Source of the DNA: Cyanophora paradoxa
Taxonomy: Eukaryota > Glaucocystophyceae > Cyanophorales > Cyanophoraceae
Direction of reading: 5' to 3'
NCBI GenBank assembly: GCA_004431415.1
Contig: QPMI01000056.1
Location: forward strand, 186,001-250,000
DNA: 64,000 bases
This document shows, in pieces, positions 35,175-46,693 of this stretch. The number at the start of each line of letters is the position of its first letter. Position 1 is the first letter of the stretch. The notes below the pieces were generated by a model. That model ran no database searches. It was given only the letters and a program-made list of their open reading frames with translations, and was not told the DNA's origin. The position numbers and the translations under genes are program-made.

Positions 35175-35935
35175 CGCGCCCCTGGGGGAGGCAGCCGGCG
35201 CCGCCGGCCTCGCTGTCTCTGCCACCGCCCTCCTTGCCGCCCGGCTCTGGCGCGCCGGGGGGTTCCGGGCATTCACTGGACGCTTCCACGCTGCCGCGCC
35301 CTCCCCTATAGCTAGCCTGGTGCCGCCCCGCCCCCGTATCGCCCCCGTCTCCCCGCAGTCAGCGGCGACGCCCCGGCCAGCCGCCACGCCACGCCACGGG
35401 GCCCTGCGCTCTGGCACCCGGGCGCGCTCATGGCCCCCGCTCCCCGCCCCCCGCCCCCCGCCCCCAGTCCCCGCCCCCCGCCCTCCTCCGTCGACGTCCT
35501 CTCCCCACCCCCAGACACACCCAGAGACCTGGGGAAGCGGAGCCTGGGCCTTGGGCCAGGCCGCGAGCGCTGTAGTCACTGTCGCGCAAAATGACATGCA
35601 TATTTTTTTTTGGAAAGTCTGCTCCATTCGTACACACATGACAGCAGTCCCCCGCTCCGCGCCTACCGGATACTGGGAAAGCCAAGCTACACTGAGGAAA
35701 AGGGCGAGCTCGGTTCTATAGCTTGTTGTCGTAGTCGAGCTGATGCTGAAGCTGTAGCCGTCAGGTCGCCCCCAACACATAATATGCGCCGGTCCTCAAG
35801 TAGGAGGCGTAGGCATGCTGAGCTACACGGTCCTAGATGCCCTCTTGCTGGTTTTAAAACATGGCCGCGGGTCGCTCGTGAAGGGGGGAGTTGAGAGGGG
35901 AGGTGGGGAGGGAGAGATGGGAGGGTAGGTTCAGG
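35175..35935. other. Non-coding stretch left of the second retroelement
   Basis: No gene is supported. 35440-35520 is C-rich low complexity. GCGCAAAATGACATGCATAT, followed by a T-run, occurs near 35582, and the same 20 bases occur at 42041-42060 over the start of another gene. The 35870-35935 stretch is G/A-rich. Confidence 0.5.
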
Positions 35936-35952
35936 TTGTTGCGCTGGGTCTT
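35936..35952. repeat. Target-site duplication, left copy (17 bp)
   Basis: TTGTTGCGCTGGGTCTT occurs here and again at 40282-40298. The two copies bracket the minus-strand retroelement. Confidence 0.8.
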
Positions 35953-36530
35953 TTTTTTGCAAAAGTGGACGTCGCATTGATACACCACGGCACATGTATC
36001 AATGTTCTACGTGACGCGCCCTTCCGACCGGTCATCTATCTAGCCGAAGATGCTAGCGAGGTGCCGGCCATGGGTCGCTCAATATGGGAGGTTCGCCTGA
36101 GTGGGGGAGCCATGGTTTTCGGTGATAGCCGTAACCAGGCCCGCGCGCCCACCCCTTGATCAACTCCTCCATCCCTCATGAGCCCTGGAAGTGAAATGTC
36201 TCGCAGTCCGCCGCCCTCCCTTGTCGCCGCTCCGCCACCCTCCTCCTCCTCACTCTGCCTCCTCCTCCTCCTCACCTGCGCCCCAGGACCCCGATTAATC
36301 GGTGTCCCGTTCTGTCAAGGTGAAGAAGGTGGTAGGAGGAAGATATGAGGAAGGAGAGGGAGTGGGCGGAGGCAGCGGTAGGGGGTGGGCAGCGGATGCG
36401 GGGCAGGGCAGGGAGCGGTGCCGGGACGGCAGAGTGGAGTGAGCGTGGGCACTGACAGGCGGCGCAGAGAGCGGGGAGTGCGGAGGCGAGGCGGGTCGCG
36501 AGGGGTCGGGAGGGGTCGGTCTGAGTAGGG

Positions 36531-36662
36531 GGGGTGGCCGAAGCCAGAGGGGTGGCCGAGGCCGATGGGTGGCCGAAGCCGGGGGGGGCCGAAGCCGATG
36601 GGGTGGCCGAAGCCGAGGGGGGGCCGAAGCCGAGGGGAGGGCGAAGCCATAGGGTGGCCGGA
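36531..36662 (-). repeat. Minisatellite within the LINE-like element
   Basis: GGTGGCCGAAGCCGA and variants repeat about seven times in units of 15-20 bp. On the minus strand this reads as a Ser/Ala/Pro-rich repeat (PPSASATPSASA). Confidence 0.75.
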
Positions 36663-37315
36663 GTCAACGAGGGGTTCGGCACTTGTGAGTCGGTTGGGGC
36701 TGGGGAGGAACCGTAGGGGGCGGCGGGGCGCAGCGTGCGGGGTCCCGGTCGGGGGGCCGGCTGAAGCGAGGGGGGGGGGGAGAGTCGGCTACTTGAAGCG
36801 TCGTTAGTGGTTTGTACACTCCAGGTGCGAAGAGGGACGTGATTGTGGGTTGTCCAGCAGGTATCGACACCGTTCGCGCTTTTTTGGTCCCGCGCTTGGG
36901 GGTCTTGCGACCGGCTGCCTTTCTTTTTGCCGTAGGTACGGGTGGGGCGGGTGCAGAGGCGGGAAGGGAGGGGTCATGGGGCGCGGGCGTTTGGGTGCCG
37001 GGGCGGGGGAGTGGCGGTTGTCCGTTTGCGTGAGGCAGGCGACGGGCGAGTTCGTTTCGAGGGAGGGCCAGGGGGGGCGTTGGGGCGGGGCGCTTGGAAG
37101 GTTGAGTAGCGGACGTAGGGCCCGCGGGCAGAGCGGGCAGGGTGCCATTGTCGGGGTTCTTGTGGGAAGGCTGCGTTGGGGGTGCAGCAGGTTGGGAGGC
37201 AGGTCGAGAGTATGAGGTGGGCTCTGGGCGAGCGGGGCACTTTCCTCGTCTGGCGTCGGAGTGGGCCTGAAGGGCAGCTGCGGAGGCAAATTGGGTGCCA
37301 CAGGTGCAAGAGAAG

Positions 37316-40204
37316 TCAGATGTCCCGGCGGTGGGTCCTGCGTCGGGCGGTTGGGGGAGGAGGGGCCTGGGGGGGGGGGCGGCCTGGGGTGAGGGGGCGG
37401 CAGGGAGTCGTGCTATTGCTTGGCGGATATTTTCCAGGAGAACCAGGGTTGGCCTTCCGAGTCCAATCCGCAGCAGAAGTCGGTGATGGAGATGGTGTCA
37501 TGGAGGGAGGGGCGGGGGGGGCGGGGGGGAGGGGGGGACTAGGCGGCTGTACTGGCGGCGAGCGGGAGGGTTTGGTGTCGGCATGTTTGCGGTATCGACG
37601 TTTGGTTCTGTCAGTGATGCCTTGTCGGAGCTCCCAGGCGTGGTTGCGGGCGCAGCGGTCCCTCCAGATCGCACGGAGGTGTTGGTCGAGGAGTAGCGCT
37701 AAATCTTTTTGGATTGACATTGTGGTGGTCTTGTTGATGCCCAGGGCTGCGCAGAGGGCGGGCAATCCTGCCGGGGTACCGAGGCGCAGGAGGGCAGGGC
37801 GGGGAAGGGGAGTATGTCAGCCAAGGCCGGGCTAAGCTTTGTCCATAGGTATCGGTAAGACCTGGGGGCGGAAAAGGGCCGGATTTGCGGTGGGGAGAGG
37901 AGGGCGGATTGGAGGGGAGAGGCGGGGTCAGGGAGACGAGGCGGAGGAAGGGAAAGAGTTGAAAAATAGTGTCGTCGTGTCCTAAGGGTTTGGGCGAGTG
38001 GCGGAGAACCCGGGTGCGGAGGAAGGTCACGAGTGCGTCCTGGAGAGCTTGGAGGAGGAGGCGAGCGGCGGGCAAGTAAATATGTGAATGAAGTCTTCGG
38101 GGGGGTGGTTGTAGGGTCGGGCTGTCTGGGTCTGCGGCCTCGGTGGGGAAGAGGGCGGGGGAGCCCGGGGGATGCACGTGGCAGGGGCGGGAGGGTGGGG
38201 TGGGGAAGTAGGGTCCTCGGGGACTGGGCAGGGTGGGGGGAGGTGACAGAAGGGGCAGTGGGCGATACCGTCAGGAAAGAGAGGGCCGTATAGGTCGGGG
38301 TCGTGGAGGAGGCGGATGGTGAGGGAGGGGAGGCCTCCAAGAATGCACTGGAATCTGACTTTGCGGAGGTGATCGCCTGTGGGGTACGGCGGTCCGGTGG
38401 CTTGTCGGACACGAGGGAGAGGGCTGGGCGAGGGTAACGTGAGATTGCTGAGGACGGCCCCCGCGGTGCGAAGCTGGCGCCAGTCGAGGTATTGGGAGAG
38501 GGAGGCTTCGGCTAGGAAGTGAGAGCGGGGGTCCCCCTCAACGCGGTATGCATGGAGTCTGCCTCTGTAAGGCTCGGCTCCTGGAACTGGGCCTTGGGAC
38601 GACGGGGGCGGGAGGCCGACGCGGATGAGGAAGCATTTGAAACTGTGGGGAATGAAGAGAAGGGCTGAGAGGGGGGCGTCTGGGGCCGTTTTGGCGAGCT
38701 TGTCAACGGCGTCATTGTGGCAGTTGTCAGGAGTATAGGCTGGGTTCGGGATACGGCTCTTGGCCGGGGTCCTGGCCGCCTCTTTCTTTGCGGCCGTTTT
38801 AGATGCTTTGGCGGACCGTGGTGGCGGCTGGGCGGCGTCGCGGTGAGCGGCTTCAGCTAGGATGGTCGCCGCCTCGAGCGGGGTCACGTGGGACGGCCGG
38901 AAGAGACGGCGTGCTGTTGCGGAGGCTTCGTTGCGGGCCAGGTCGGCGAGCTGAGAGGCGAGTTCTTGGGCGTAGCGAGCACCGGGAGGGAGGGGGTGGC
39001 GGCCCTGCAGGGCGAGCGGGGTAGACTCAAGCACAGTTGGGGAGCGCGGGAGGGCTGGGCGGTCGGGGAGGGTGGTGGGGAGTCGAGGGTAGGGAGGGTG
39101 CCGCCGGTGGAGACTGGGGGGCGGCGCGGCGGATGGGTACGCCCCGGGAAGGTCGGTGGGGGTCTGAGGGCCGGGAGGGCAGGGCCACAGCATATAGGGT
39201 CGAGGGTGACGGACCCGTAGCAGAGGCTGAGGCGTAGCAGTTGGGAGGCTGGAGAACGGATAGGGATGTCTCCGGGCGTAGGTAGGTCCATCTGCAGAAT
39301 GGAGTGAGGGGGAGGGGAGAACCAGAGTCGCGTTGACTCCAAGTGGCCGCCAAGTCTTGTGCAAAGGAGACAAGGTGATCAGGGACGTCGAGGGAGCCGT
39401 TGTGAATGTAGAACGAGCGCGTCTGAGGAAATAAAGCAAGTAGGTGCCAGTGTCCCGGGGGGCCCTGAGGGTGCCGGGATCTGCCTGAGGGAAGGGTCGG
39501 CGAGGGGGCTGGTGGGCATGATGAGTGGGCGATAGGTAAGGATGGGGACAAGGACAAGGCGGGCATCGAGAAGGCGTCCGGGGGAAGGTATTGGTGCAGG
39601 GGAGAAGGGCAGAGCCCCGAGAGTCAAATTGGGAGGCTGCACTAGCGGGGTAAGAGCTGGACGACAGGAAGTAGGTAGGGTGAGGCGAGGCCAGGCGGCT
39701 TCGCGGGAGGAGAGCATTCAAGGAAAGCTTCCACGAGGGGAGGCTGAGGGCGGCATTCGGCGGAGGTGGATAAGGTCGCCTCGTCGAATGAGGAGTGGCG
39801 ATGAGGGTCAGGTCGGGGGGCGGGTGGGAGGGGGGTTTCGACATGAGAGTTTGCTCCGCGCAGTAATCATTGTCTGCAAACCGGAAGGCATTCCCCAGCC
39901 AACTTTTCTCCGCCAGCGTCAGGGGCGAGGAGGGGAAATTCAGTCGGGTGAGCGGGGGTTCGGCCTGGGAAGCAGTTGATCGGGCCTCGGCGCCGGAGGG
40001 CGTGGGGTGGGGAAGGGCAGGGTGGGGGGGGGGGGAGCTGCGGGAGGAGGGAGGGAATTGGGGACCGGGGGTTACCGGTGTAAGGGACGGGGGGGGGAGG
40101 GGAGGACGGAAGGGAGGAGGGGTGGGGTCTCGCTTGCGTCTAACCAGACGGCGGGCTTTGGCTGCCGTGTGCTGGGAAGGGCGGGAGCTGGTGCGCGGGG
40201 TCAT
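37316..40204 (-). CDS. Retroelement ORF: Pro-rich, with RNase H-like end and zinc motifs (frameshifted)
   Basis: A minus-strand frame of 725 codons runs from 40204 to 38027. Most of it is Pro/Ser-rich and weakly informative. Near its end it has NCHNDAVDKLAKTAPDAP (about 38700), like the last RNase H helix of LINE proteins. After that comes HCPFC followed by FIHIFTC (about 38080-38250), a C-x2-C...H-x4-C motif typical of LINE C-termini. A frame change near 38070 continues into LLLQALQDALVTFLRTRVL and, near 37680, LLDQHLRAIWRDRCARNHAW. Downstream, near 37280, SCTCGTQFASAAALQAH looks like a Cys/His finger. In another frame near 39400, GHWHLLALFPQTRSFYIHN resembles the His-Trp block of Ulp1/C48 peptidases. 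All of these matches are by eye and tentative. Confidence 0.45.
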
Positions 40205-40281
40205 GCGCTGTCGTTTTGTTGTGAATGCCGGGTCGTTGGCCTGGACTGTCCCCAGGAGAACCTCAGGGTCCCGGAGAAGGA

Positions 40282-40298
40282 TTGTTGCGCTGGGTCTT
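40282..40298. repeat. Target-site duplication, right copy (17 bp)
   Basis: Identical to 35936-35952. It marks the 5' end of the minus-strand element. Confidence 0.8.
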
Positions 40299-40847
40299 GG
40301 ATCGCGCCGCCCAAGTCCACGGGTGCGGCGGGGTGTTGGGAGCAGGTCGTCGCTGGCCGAACGTGGGGAGCCGAAGCTCCTAAACCTCGGCCTTACGGGC
40401 CCGCTGGGCCCTGCCGACGCCGCGTTCGAGTCTCCTCCAGCTTGGCCTCCTCCCGCTCCCGTCGCCGCCGTGGGTCCTGAGCGGGCGCGTCCTTACCTAT
40501 GCGCGCACCCTCGTCCTAGCCCGCCCCCCCCACACTCCGAACCCCCCCCCCCCCCCCCCCCTCTTCCTATCTATATTGCAGGAGGACGAAGGCAAAAAAC
40601 TTCCAAAAAGGCCTTCGCGTTCACATTAGGGGCTGAGCCCGGGGAGGAGAACATCAGTTCCAGGCTAGGGGCACAGCCCCATGAAATCTACTGATGTAGA
40701 CGTGAAAGTTCATTCGACTGAAAGAAAAGATTGTCCAAAGAAAGGAAAGATAGCTAGAGAAAGGGTCTCCTGCACAGGAGAGGAAGGGAGCTAGCTGCTC
40801 GATAGCTCCGGGCGGCCGTGAGCCGGAGCCTCCTCCCGCCTTCGAGG
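40299..40847. other. Stretch with a possible orphan plus-strand exon
   Basis: A C-run (40542-40561) leads into TATATTGCAG at about 40571-40580, which resembles a splice acceptor. It is followed by EDEGKKLPKRPSRSH and a stop. The upstream sequence (40370-40480) is open but not recognisable. This may be the last exon of a gene broken by the neighbouring retroelement, or chance. Confidence 0.3.
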
Positions 40848-42040
40848 CTACGCTGCCTGGTTGAGGTAGCGTTTGGCCGCCTTGTTGGCGGCGATCTCCG
40901 CGGCCTTCTGGGCGAGCCGGCGCTTGCTCTCGCGGCCGGTCTGCTGGCGCGGGGCTGGCGGGCCGGCATCGTGCCGGCGGCAGCGGCGCGGCGGCGGCTT
41001 CGCGCTCAGCCGCACGGCGCTCGTTGCGACGCATCTGCGGGCAGCGGGGTCGGTCATTCCGAAAGCGACGGGCGGGCGCGCGGGGCTCGCCTCGGACGGA
41101 GACTTGTGCCGGTGGACCGGGCGTTGCATGTCGAGGAGGCTGAAGCGGCGGACCGCGCTGCTCGTGGTGCTGACGGAGGCGGCGGACACGACGGAGGCGC
41201 GGTCGTCGTCGTCGCTGTCGGCGTCAGCGTCGGCGTTGACGGCGGCGCGCGTGCGCGCGAGGTCCGTCCGGAAGGTGTCGGTGGCGGAGCGCGCGGCGGC
41301 CGCCCGAGCCGCTTCGGCGGCCGCTTTCGCCACCGCGGAGCCCGCGGGCGCGCCGCAGACACGCACTGCCTTGGCGGCCGCGTAGTCGGCGGTCTTCTTG
41401 ATGAAGTCGTCTTGCGCCTTGGGGCACTTCCACCGGTTCGCCCAGGGGTGGCCGTACGGGTCGTCCATGATGCAGCACGCCTGTAACGGAGTGAGTGTGC
41501 GCGAGTTCGCGACGCATAGACGCGGCGGGGCGTCGCGCGCACCGAGGTACAGATGATGCCGAGAGGCTCGCCGGCGGGCGCCGGAATGAGACGGAAGCGG
41601 ATGTCGAGCGGGTTGAGGCCGCCGACGCGCCAGCGAGGCCGGGAGTTGCCCAGCGGGTGCGCAGCAAAGAAAGAAGAGTTGACGTAGCGCTCGAAGTCCG
41701 GGTTGCGGAGGACGAGGCGGAGGGCGAAGGGCGCCTGCGAGGTCGATTCGACGTAGAAGATCTCCCAGTGGTGGATGTTCTCCACGCGGCAGTGGCGGAG
41801 AAAGTGCACGACCTGGAGGCGCGCCCGTCCGGCGTCGGTGTGGGTGCACGCGTGCGCAAGCACGTGGGGCGGTGCGCGCACCAGCGAGCCGTCCGGGCGG
41901 CGGCCCTTGGGGGCGGTCATTAGCAGCACGATGGCGTCCTTGGGGTACTCGCTGAGCGGGAGCCGTTGTTCCCCGGTCGCCGTTACGTCGCGGATGCAGA
42001 CCGGGTGCTCGCTTTCAAGGATCGCGTAGTCCTTCGACAT
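40848..42040 (-). CDS. Unrecognised two-exon gene, basic coiled C-terminus
   Basis: The start at 42040 gives MSKDYAILESEHPVCIRDV; an alternative start lies eight codons upstream (MHMHVILR). Exon 1 continues AIVLLMTAPKGRRPDGSLV, HFLRHCRVENIHHWEIFYVE, FALRLVLRNPDFERYVNSSF and NPLDIRFRLIPAPAGEPLGI, ending at a GTGCGCGCG donor near 41546. After CTCCGTTACAG (about 41482-41492) exon 2 begins with CCIMDDPYGHPWANRWKCP. It then runs through alanine/lysine-rich helices (DYAAAKAVRVCGAP, AAEAARAAAARSATD), an acidic run and a Ser-rich run, to a basic end, QKAAEIAANKAAKRYLNQAA (stop at 40848-40850). No family is recognised. The regular exon 1 and clean splice support a real gene. Confidence 0.65.
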
Positions 42041-42270
42041 GCGCAAAATGACATGCATATGCATGCCGGCGATTTTCGCCGAGTTGATCGAGGCGAGTTC
42101 GGATCGATATCGACTCGGCAACAATTTCGTAATCACACGCGCATGCTGGCCATGGTTGCACACTTGACAGCAATGGCTAACACAGGGAAAGAGGGGGACG
42201 GGGGGGTGGTGGGTGGGGGGCGGGCGGCGGGGGGGGGGGGGGGGGGCGGCGGGCGGGCGGGGTTTTTATG
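42041..42270. other. Divergent gap with G-runs
   Basis: Between the unrecognised minus-strand gene and the right ATPase copy lies a low-complexity block (42187-42262) of G-runs broken by T, A or C. Homology to the left ATPase copy ends here. The first exons seen at 4130-4625 in the left copy have no match on this side. Confidence 0.5.
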
Positions 42271-45200
42271 TATGGTGGCGTGCAGCCTACATCGCAAAGC
42301 TTGCATTGAGAGCTTCGCCGAAAGCGCGCACTGCTTCCTATAATTATTCTTATTTCTTGGCATTCACTCTCCTTGAACATCCCAGCAGATTTTGGCGGAA
42401 AACCGGACCTGTCGAAGCTCTTGCCGGCAGATGATGATCCACAATCAGCTGCGAATTTCTGGGGGTACCTTATAGCGGAATCAAAGCAAGCGCCGCTAGG
42501 GACAAAGGAGCGAGCCCTCGTCATATACTTCACAGTACCCGCCGCGGCGCCGGCCGGCCGCGGGAATGACGCGCCTTTCGAATCCCTGCGGGCTTACGGG
42601 TACGGGAACGCTCTCTTCGCTCTGGAATCGTTCGCGGACCTGCGGGACGACCTGCGGGCGGGCGATATCGACGGGTCCGACCCGCAAACGTTCATCGCGA
42701 GTGGGAGTGCGTGCCGAATGCGGGCGCCGTAAATTAAACCTAGGCCCATATGATTGCATTCCCCCCAAATTTTAACCTGGGGGCCGTGCTGAGGCCGCCT
42801 AGCCCTGCATTTCTGCGCATTGATCATTCAGAAGTTTTCAATTAGAGCCGGAAGGCGAAGAGTCATTTGAGTTTCAGGCGGCTTTCGAAAGCCCCTACCA
42901 AGTCCGTTCCGCCCTAACCCATGGCCAGCACGATATTATATAATTCTGATTAATGGTCGACGTCATGCTCGCGATGGCTCATGATCATCGCCAAAAATAG
43001 AATCGGACTGTCGTCTTGAGACTGCAGAAGGAATCGTACAGACTAAAGTTCGAGATCCTGATCTGTGCGCGCGTTGCAATTGACAGGGTGATTAATAATA
43101 ATGTGACTCAATGAGCAGGCGGCGGCAGCCTGTCCGATGAAGAGCTTTGGAGCGTCTTCTCTTTCTACGACGCAGTCCACGGGCACAGATTCCGCAAGTT
43201 GCGAGCGGTGGGTCAATATGTAAATGTGCATGCTGATTGCTATAGCTATGATTATATAACCCGTTCGCCAATGAGCGATATTGGTAAATTTTAAACGTAT
43301 ACATATCGATATCGACACCGCAAAACATGTGCATTAATATTGGTCTGACGTCGACCCTGCGAGGACGTTAGCGCGCGAATTTGAACCAGGATTTCTCGCA
43401 ATCGGCATCGAATTCGAAATCGAAATCGATGGTGGAAAGCTTTCTGGAGCGCTTCGATATCGGTGACTTCAAAACGAGGCAGCAGTCTATCCGCGAGCTG
43501 AGGAGGATCCTGGAGAGAATCAAAGGGGCGCCGCTGCAGGAAAGTGGTGAGTCTCAATTCTTATTCGCTACTGGTATCTGCAGACTGCAGACAGCTATAG
43601 CAAGCGCTTGCACTTCACTATCTATAAAGCTAGCAATTGCAATGCACGGGCTCCTGCGTTCTCGAATTCTGACATTTTCTGACGAATTTGCGCAAGCGCG
43701 CGCTCTAGATCTTCCATTCCGTCCCCTCGATTATGTCGCATGCATGCGCAGAGTTCACAAGGCATATAAAGGCGTTGTACGAAATTTTCAAGGGCTTCGA
43801 CTTCGCTCCCGTTTTCGACATCAATGATTTCAGGAACGCGGCCGTCTATCCGGGCTCGAGCTTCGCGGCCGCACAGAATTCGAAGGTGCGCATTCGTTCG
43901 AGTTCGCTTGGGCTTATCTTATCCTATCGCTATCTTGGGCTTGGGTGCTATCTTTCTCGCGTATCGTATATATATATAGGCCGAACGCGTAGTCGGAATA
44001 TGCATCGAAGAGATCTAGAGCTCACGATCATCGCAGACACCGGATCCGGACATCGAGATCCCGCGCTCCACTCCTAAGGTGCGCAGGAGGACGCGTAATT
44101 TATAAGTGATAAAGAGGTGTCAAAAACGTCGACGTGCTAGCGCTTCGATCCGATGATCATGATCGTAATCCGGCGATAATTACGAATGCGAGAGTATTCG
44201 AATTCGATTCCAAAACGGATTCATCAAAGATTTGAATGATCATGATGTAGTTCATGCACGAAGGGGTAATTAAGTTCAATATTCGTGGTATTGATCGCGA
44301 TCGGGTCAGGCGCCGGCAATCGGCGATCGCGAGACAGGACAAGTGGAGAGTGCGAATGATGCCGGACCCGGCTGGAGCAGCCGCGCAGAGGCCGCCGCCC
44401 GGAAGCTGGAGGAGTTGGGTCTTTCGGTTAGTTCCACGTGCACTTTCTAATTAATTTAGATTCGGAGCTCGAGGTCTCACGATCGGGAGGGGCCCGGCAG
44501 GTCTCCCGGCCCGCGGCCGGGCCCCCCGGCGCAGAGGACGCGTACGGCGCCGAAGGGGCCCGCCTCGACTGGTCGGACCTCGCCGGCTACGACGATGTCA
44601 AGCGCGTGCGCATGTGCTCCGTGTAATTTTCGTATCGTGTAATTTTCGTTTTTAAGTGCCTGGCACATTCCGGTGCAAGTGCCGGGCATGTACCTGGTAC
44701 TTAGGTCGACGAAAATTCCATGACCCGTGGTGTAATTTTATGCAAATTACCCCAAAACGAAAATTACATGGAACACATGCGCACGCGCCGCTTGAACTTG
44801 GAATTTCAGGAATTATTTCTTTCTGAAAAGCGTGGCGTTAAACATTTCCGCCTCAGGAGATCGAGGCCTTCTTCGTCGTCCCCTTCCGCTACGCCCCTCT
44901 CTTCGACGCGGTCCGACGCCGAGCCTCGAGCCCTCCGCCCTGCTGCTCGAACTCCGATCCGACGCGGACGACGTTAACGTCAACGCCGCCCAGGTCTGCC
45001 GGGGGACGCGGAGGCGGCCGGTGTCCAGCGTCCCCCGGGGCGTCCTCTTCGAGGGCCCGCCGGGTCAGACCCGAGGAGCGTGGGCTCGGCCTCCGGCGCG
45101 CTTCGTGACGGGGGCGCGCCGGGGGGCCGCAGGGACGGGGAAGACGACCTGCGCCCGCGTCCTCGCCGCCCAGTGCGACGTGCGCCATCTAATAATATAA

Positions 45201-46693
45201 TTTCCGATGTTTCAATAATATAATTATTCGGACGAGCTCGGCATAGACATTATTCATTTATACATTGATATAGAGCAAGCTCGGACATATATTAATTGAT
45301 CATCGCTGATTGCAATATTCTTCGCAATTCGCGGCAGGCCCCACTCGTCAATTTCCGGATGGAGACCGTCGTCGGCAAGTGGTGCGATGTCTCGGCTGCG
45401 GTCTAAAATAAACTTGAACGTATGGCGAACGAAATTGAGGGGCTGTGATGGCGAGCAGGTACGGCGAGAGCGAGCGGACGCTGGGCCGCATCTTCGACCT
45501 CTGCCGCGAGGTGCACGCGGCGCGGCCACGGCTCTAGATCTTGCTGCTGCCGCCGGTCGCGACGCCGCGACGTCTCGCCCTGATTGCTGTCGGCCGTGCT
45601 CAGCTCGGCCCGGCGGTCCTCCTGTTCGTAGACGAGCTGGATTCCGTCACGCCGACGCGCAGCTCCGACCGAGGCGAGGGCGCTCGCGCTCGCGATCGAA
45701 TTCAGCTAACAGCGCTGACACGCCCTTGCACGCCGCCAGAGGTGAACGAGACGACGCGGCGCCTGCTCTCCATCCTCCTGCGGAATCTGGACGGCTTCGG
45801 TGCGCAGGGGCGGCTTGGGCGTCCAGGTGAAGGTAGATAATCGACGTCGACGCTTCTTTTCCGCAGAGTCGGCGGGGCCCCTCCAACAGCAGCCAAGGCG
45901 CGCGCGCGGTTTCGCGCTCGAGCTCTCACACGCCGCTCTGCAGCTAACTATTTAATGCTAGAGACCCGAAAGCGAAGGCGCGGGGCAAGATCGTCCTGCT
46001 GGGCGCCACGAACCGCGTGGGGGACCTCGACGCCGCAGTGATGAGGTCCGCCCCGGCCCCCGGGCCCTGCGATCGATCCCGACGGGCCGGGTCGGTGTTC
46101 GTACGGCATAACTTTAATTTCTTTGATTTGCGCCGCCAGCCGCTTCGATATCGTCGTGCGTTTCGGCCTGCCCGACGCGGCCGCCCGCGCCGCGATCTTT
46201 GCGTGCTTCGCCAAGCAGGTGTGTCGATTTATCCTCGCGATGGATTAGATTTCCGAGCGGCGCAGTCCTGATCGTCGGGTGATCTCGAGCGCGCAGCTGC
46301 CCCAGGCGGACCTCGAGGCGCTGGCCGGGGCGACGGAGGGCTTCTCGGGCCGCGACATCCACGACGGTGCTCTCACTTTAATATAATTTAGGGCTCGGCT
46401 GGCGACCCGCTCTCGCGGGCGCAGTGTGCGGGGCGGCGGAACGCGCCTTCGTGTCGCGCCTCGTGGCCGAGTGCGTGGCCGAGGGGCGGGCGGTCCCTGC
46501 CCCCGCGGGGGAGCAGGGCGAGCCGGGCGCCGGCGCCGGCTCGGGGGTCGGGCTGCCATCGCTGGAGGACTACCTCGCCGCCGTCGGGCGCCGCCGCTTC
46601 CGCGGGGAGCCGCGGAGCTGTCGTGATTTAAAAATTTGTATGATCTCACTGTGTCGCAATATTCGATATTGCGACGTTGATGCCGACACGTGA
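42271..46693 (+). CDS. AAA+ ATPase, right copy, 5' exons missing and frameshifted (inverted duplicate)
   Basis: Plus-strand exons mirror the left copy: DLSKLLPADDDPQSAANFWG and ALFALESFADLRDDLRAG (42385-42710), LSDEELWSVFSFYDAVHGH (about 43120), SIRELRRILERIKGAPLQ (about 43490), FAPVFDINDFRNAAVYPG (about 43800), LDWSDLAGYDDVK (about 44563) and VPRGVLFEGPPG. Walker A is split by an intron (donor after 45063, acceptor 45132), then GTGKTTCARVLAAQCDV. Next come YGESERTLGRIFDLC, GPAVLLFVDELDS (45607-45645), KIVLLGATNRVGDLDAAVM (about 45987), DIVVRFGLPDAAARAAIF, ATEGFSGRDIHD and the C-terminal VCGAAERAFVSRLVAECVA to the stop at 46693. This copy shows the C-terminus that the left copy lacks in this window. 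The exon near 42815-42900 has one extra base relative to the left copy, breaking the frame, and the earliest exons are absent. It may be a pseudogene despite an intact ATPase core. Confidence 0.72.

Larger units (their letters stand above)
35953..40281 (-). mobile_element. LINE-like retroelement with A tail and 17-bp target-site duplication
   Basis: A 4.3-kb segment is bracketed by perfect 17-bp direct repeats. At its left end a T-run (35951-35958) is, on the minus strand, a short A tail. This is the signature of target-primed insertion on the minus strand. The sequence is strongly strand-skewed (C-rich on the coding strand) with few introns, unlike its neighbours. Protein-like features read on the minus strand are listed in the ORF entry. 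No YxDD reverse-transcriptase motif could be found, so it may be a non-autonomous or internally deleted element. Confidence 0.7.

Noticed and set aside
36534-37309. Plus-strand Gly/Arg-rich frames within the LINE-like element
   Set aside because: They result from the minisatellite and the strand skew of the element; the minus strand carries the motifs.
45948-46214. Minus-strand frame of 88 codons also seen as a similar frame at 37-294 on the plus strand
   Set aside because: The apparent conservation comes from the inverted ATPase duplication; the frame is antisense to the sensor-1 exon.
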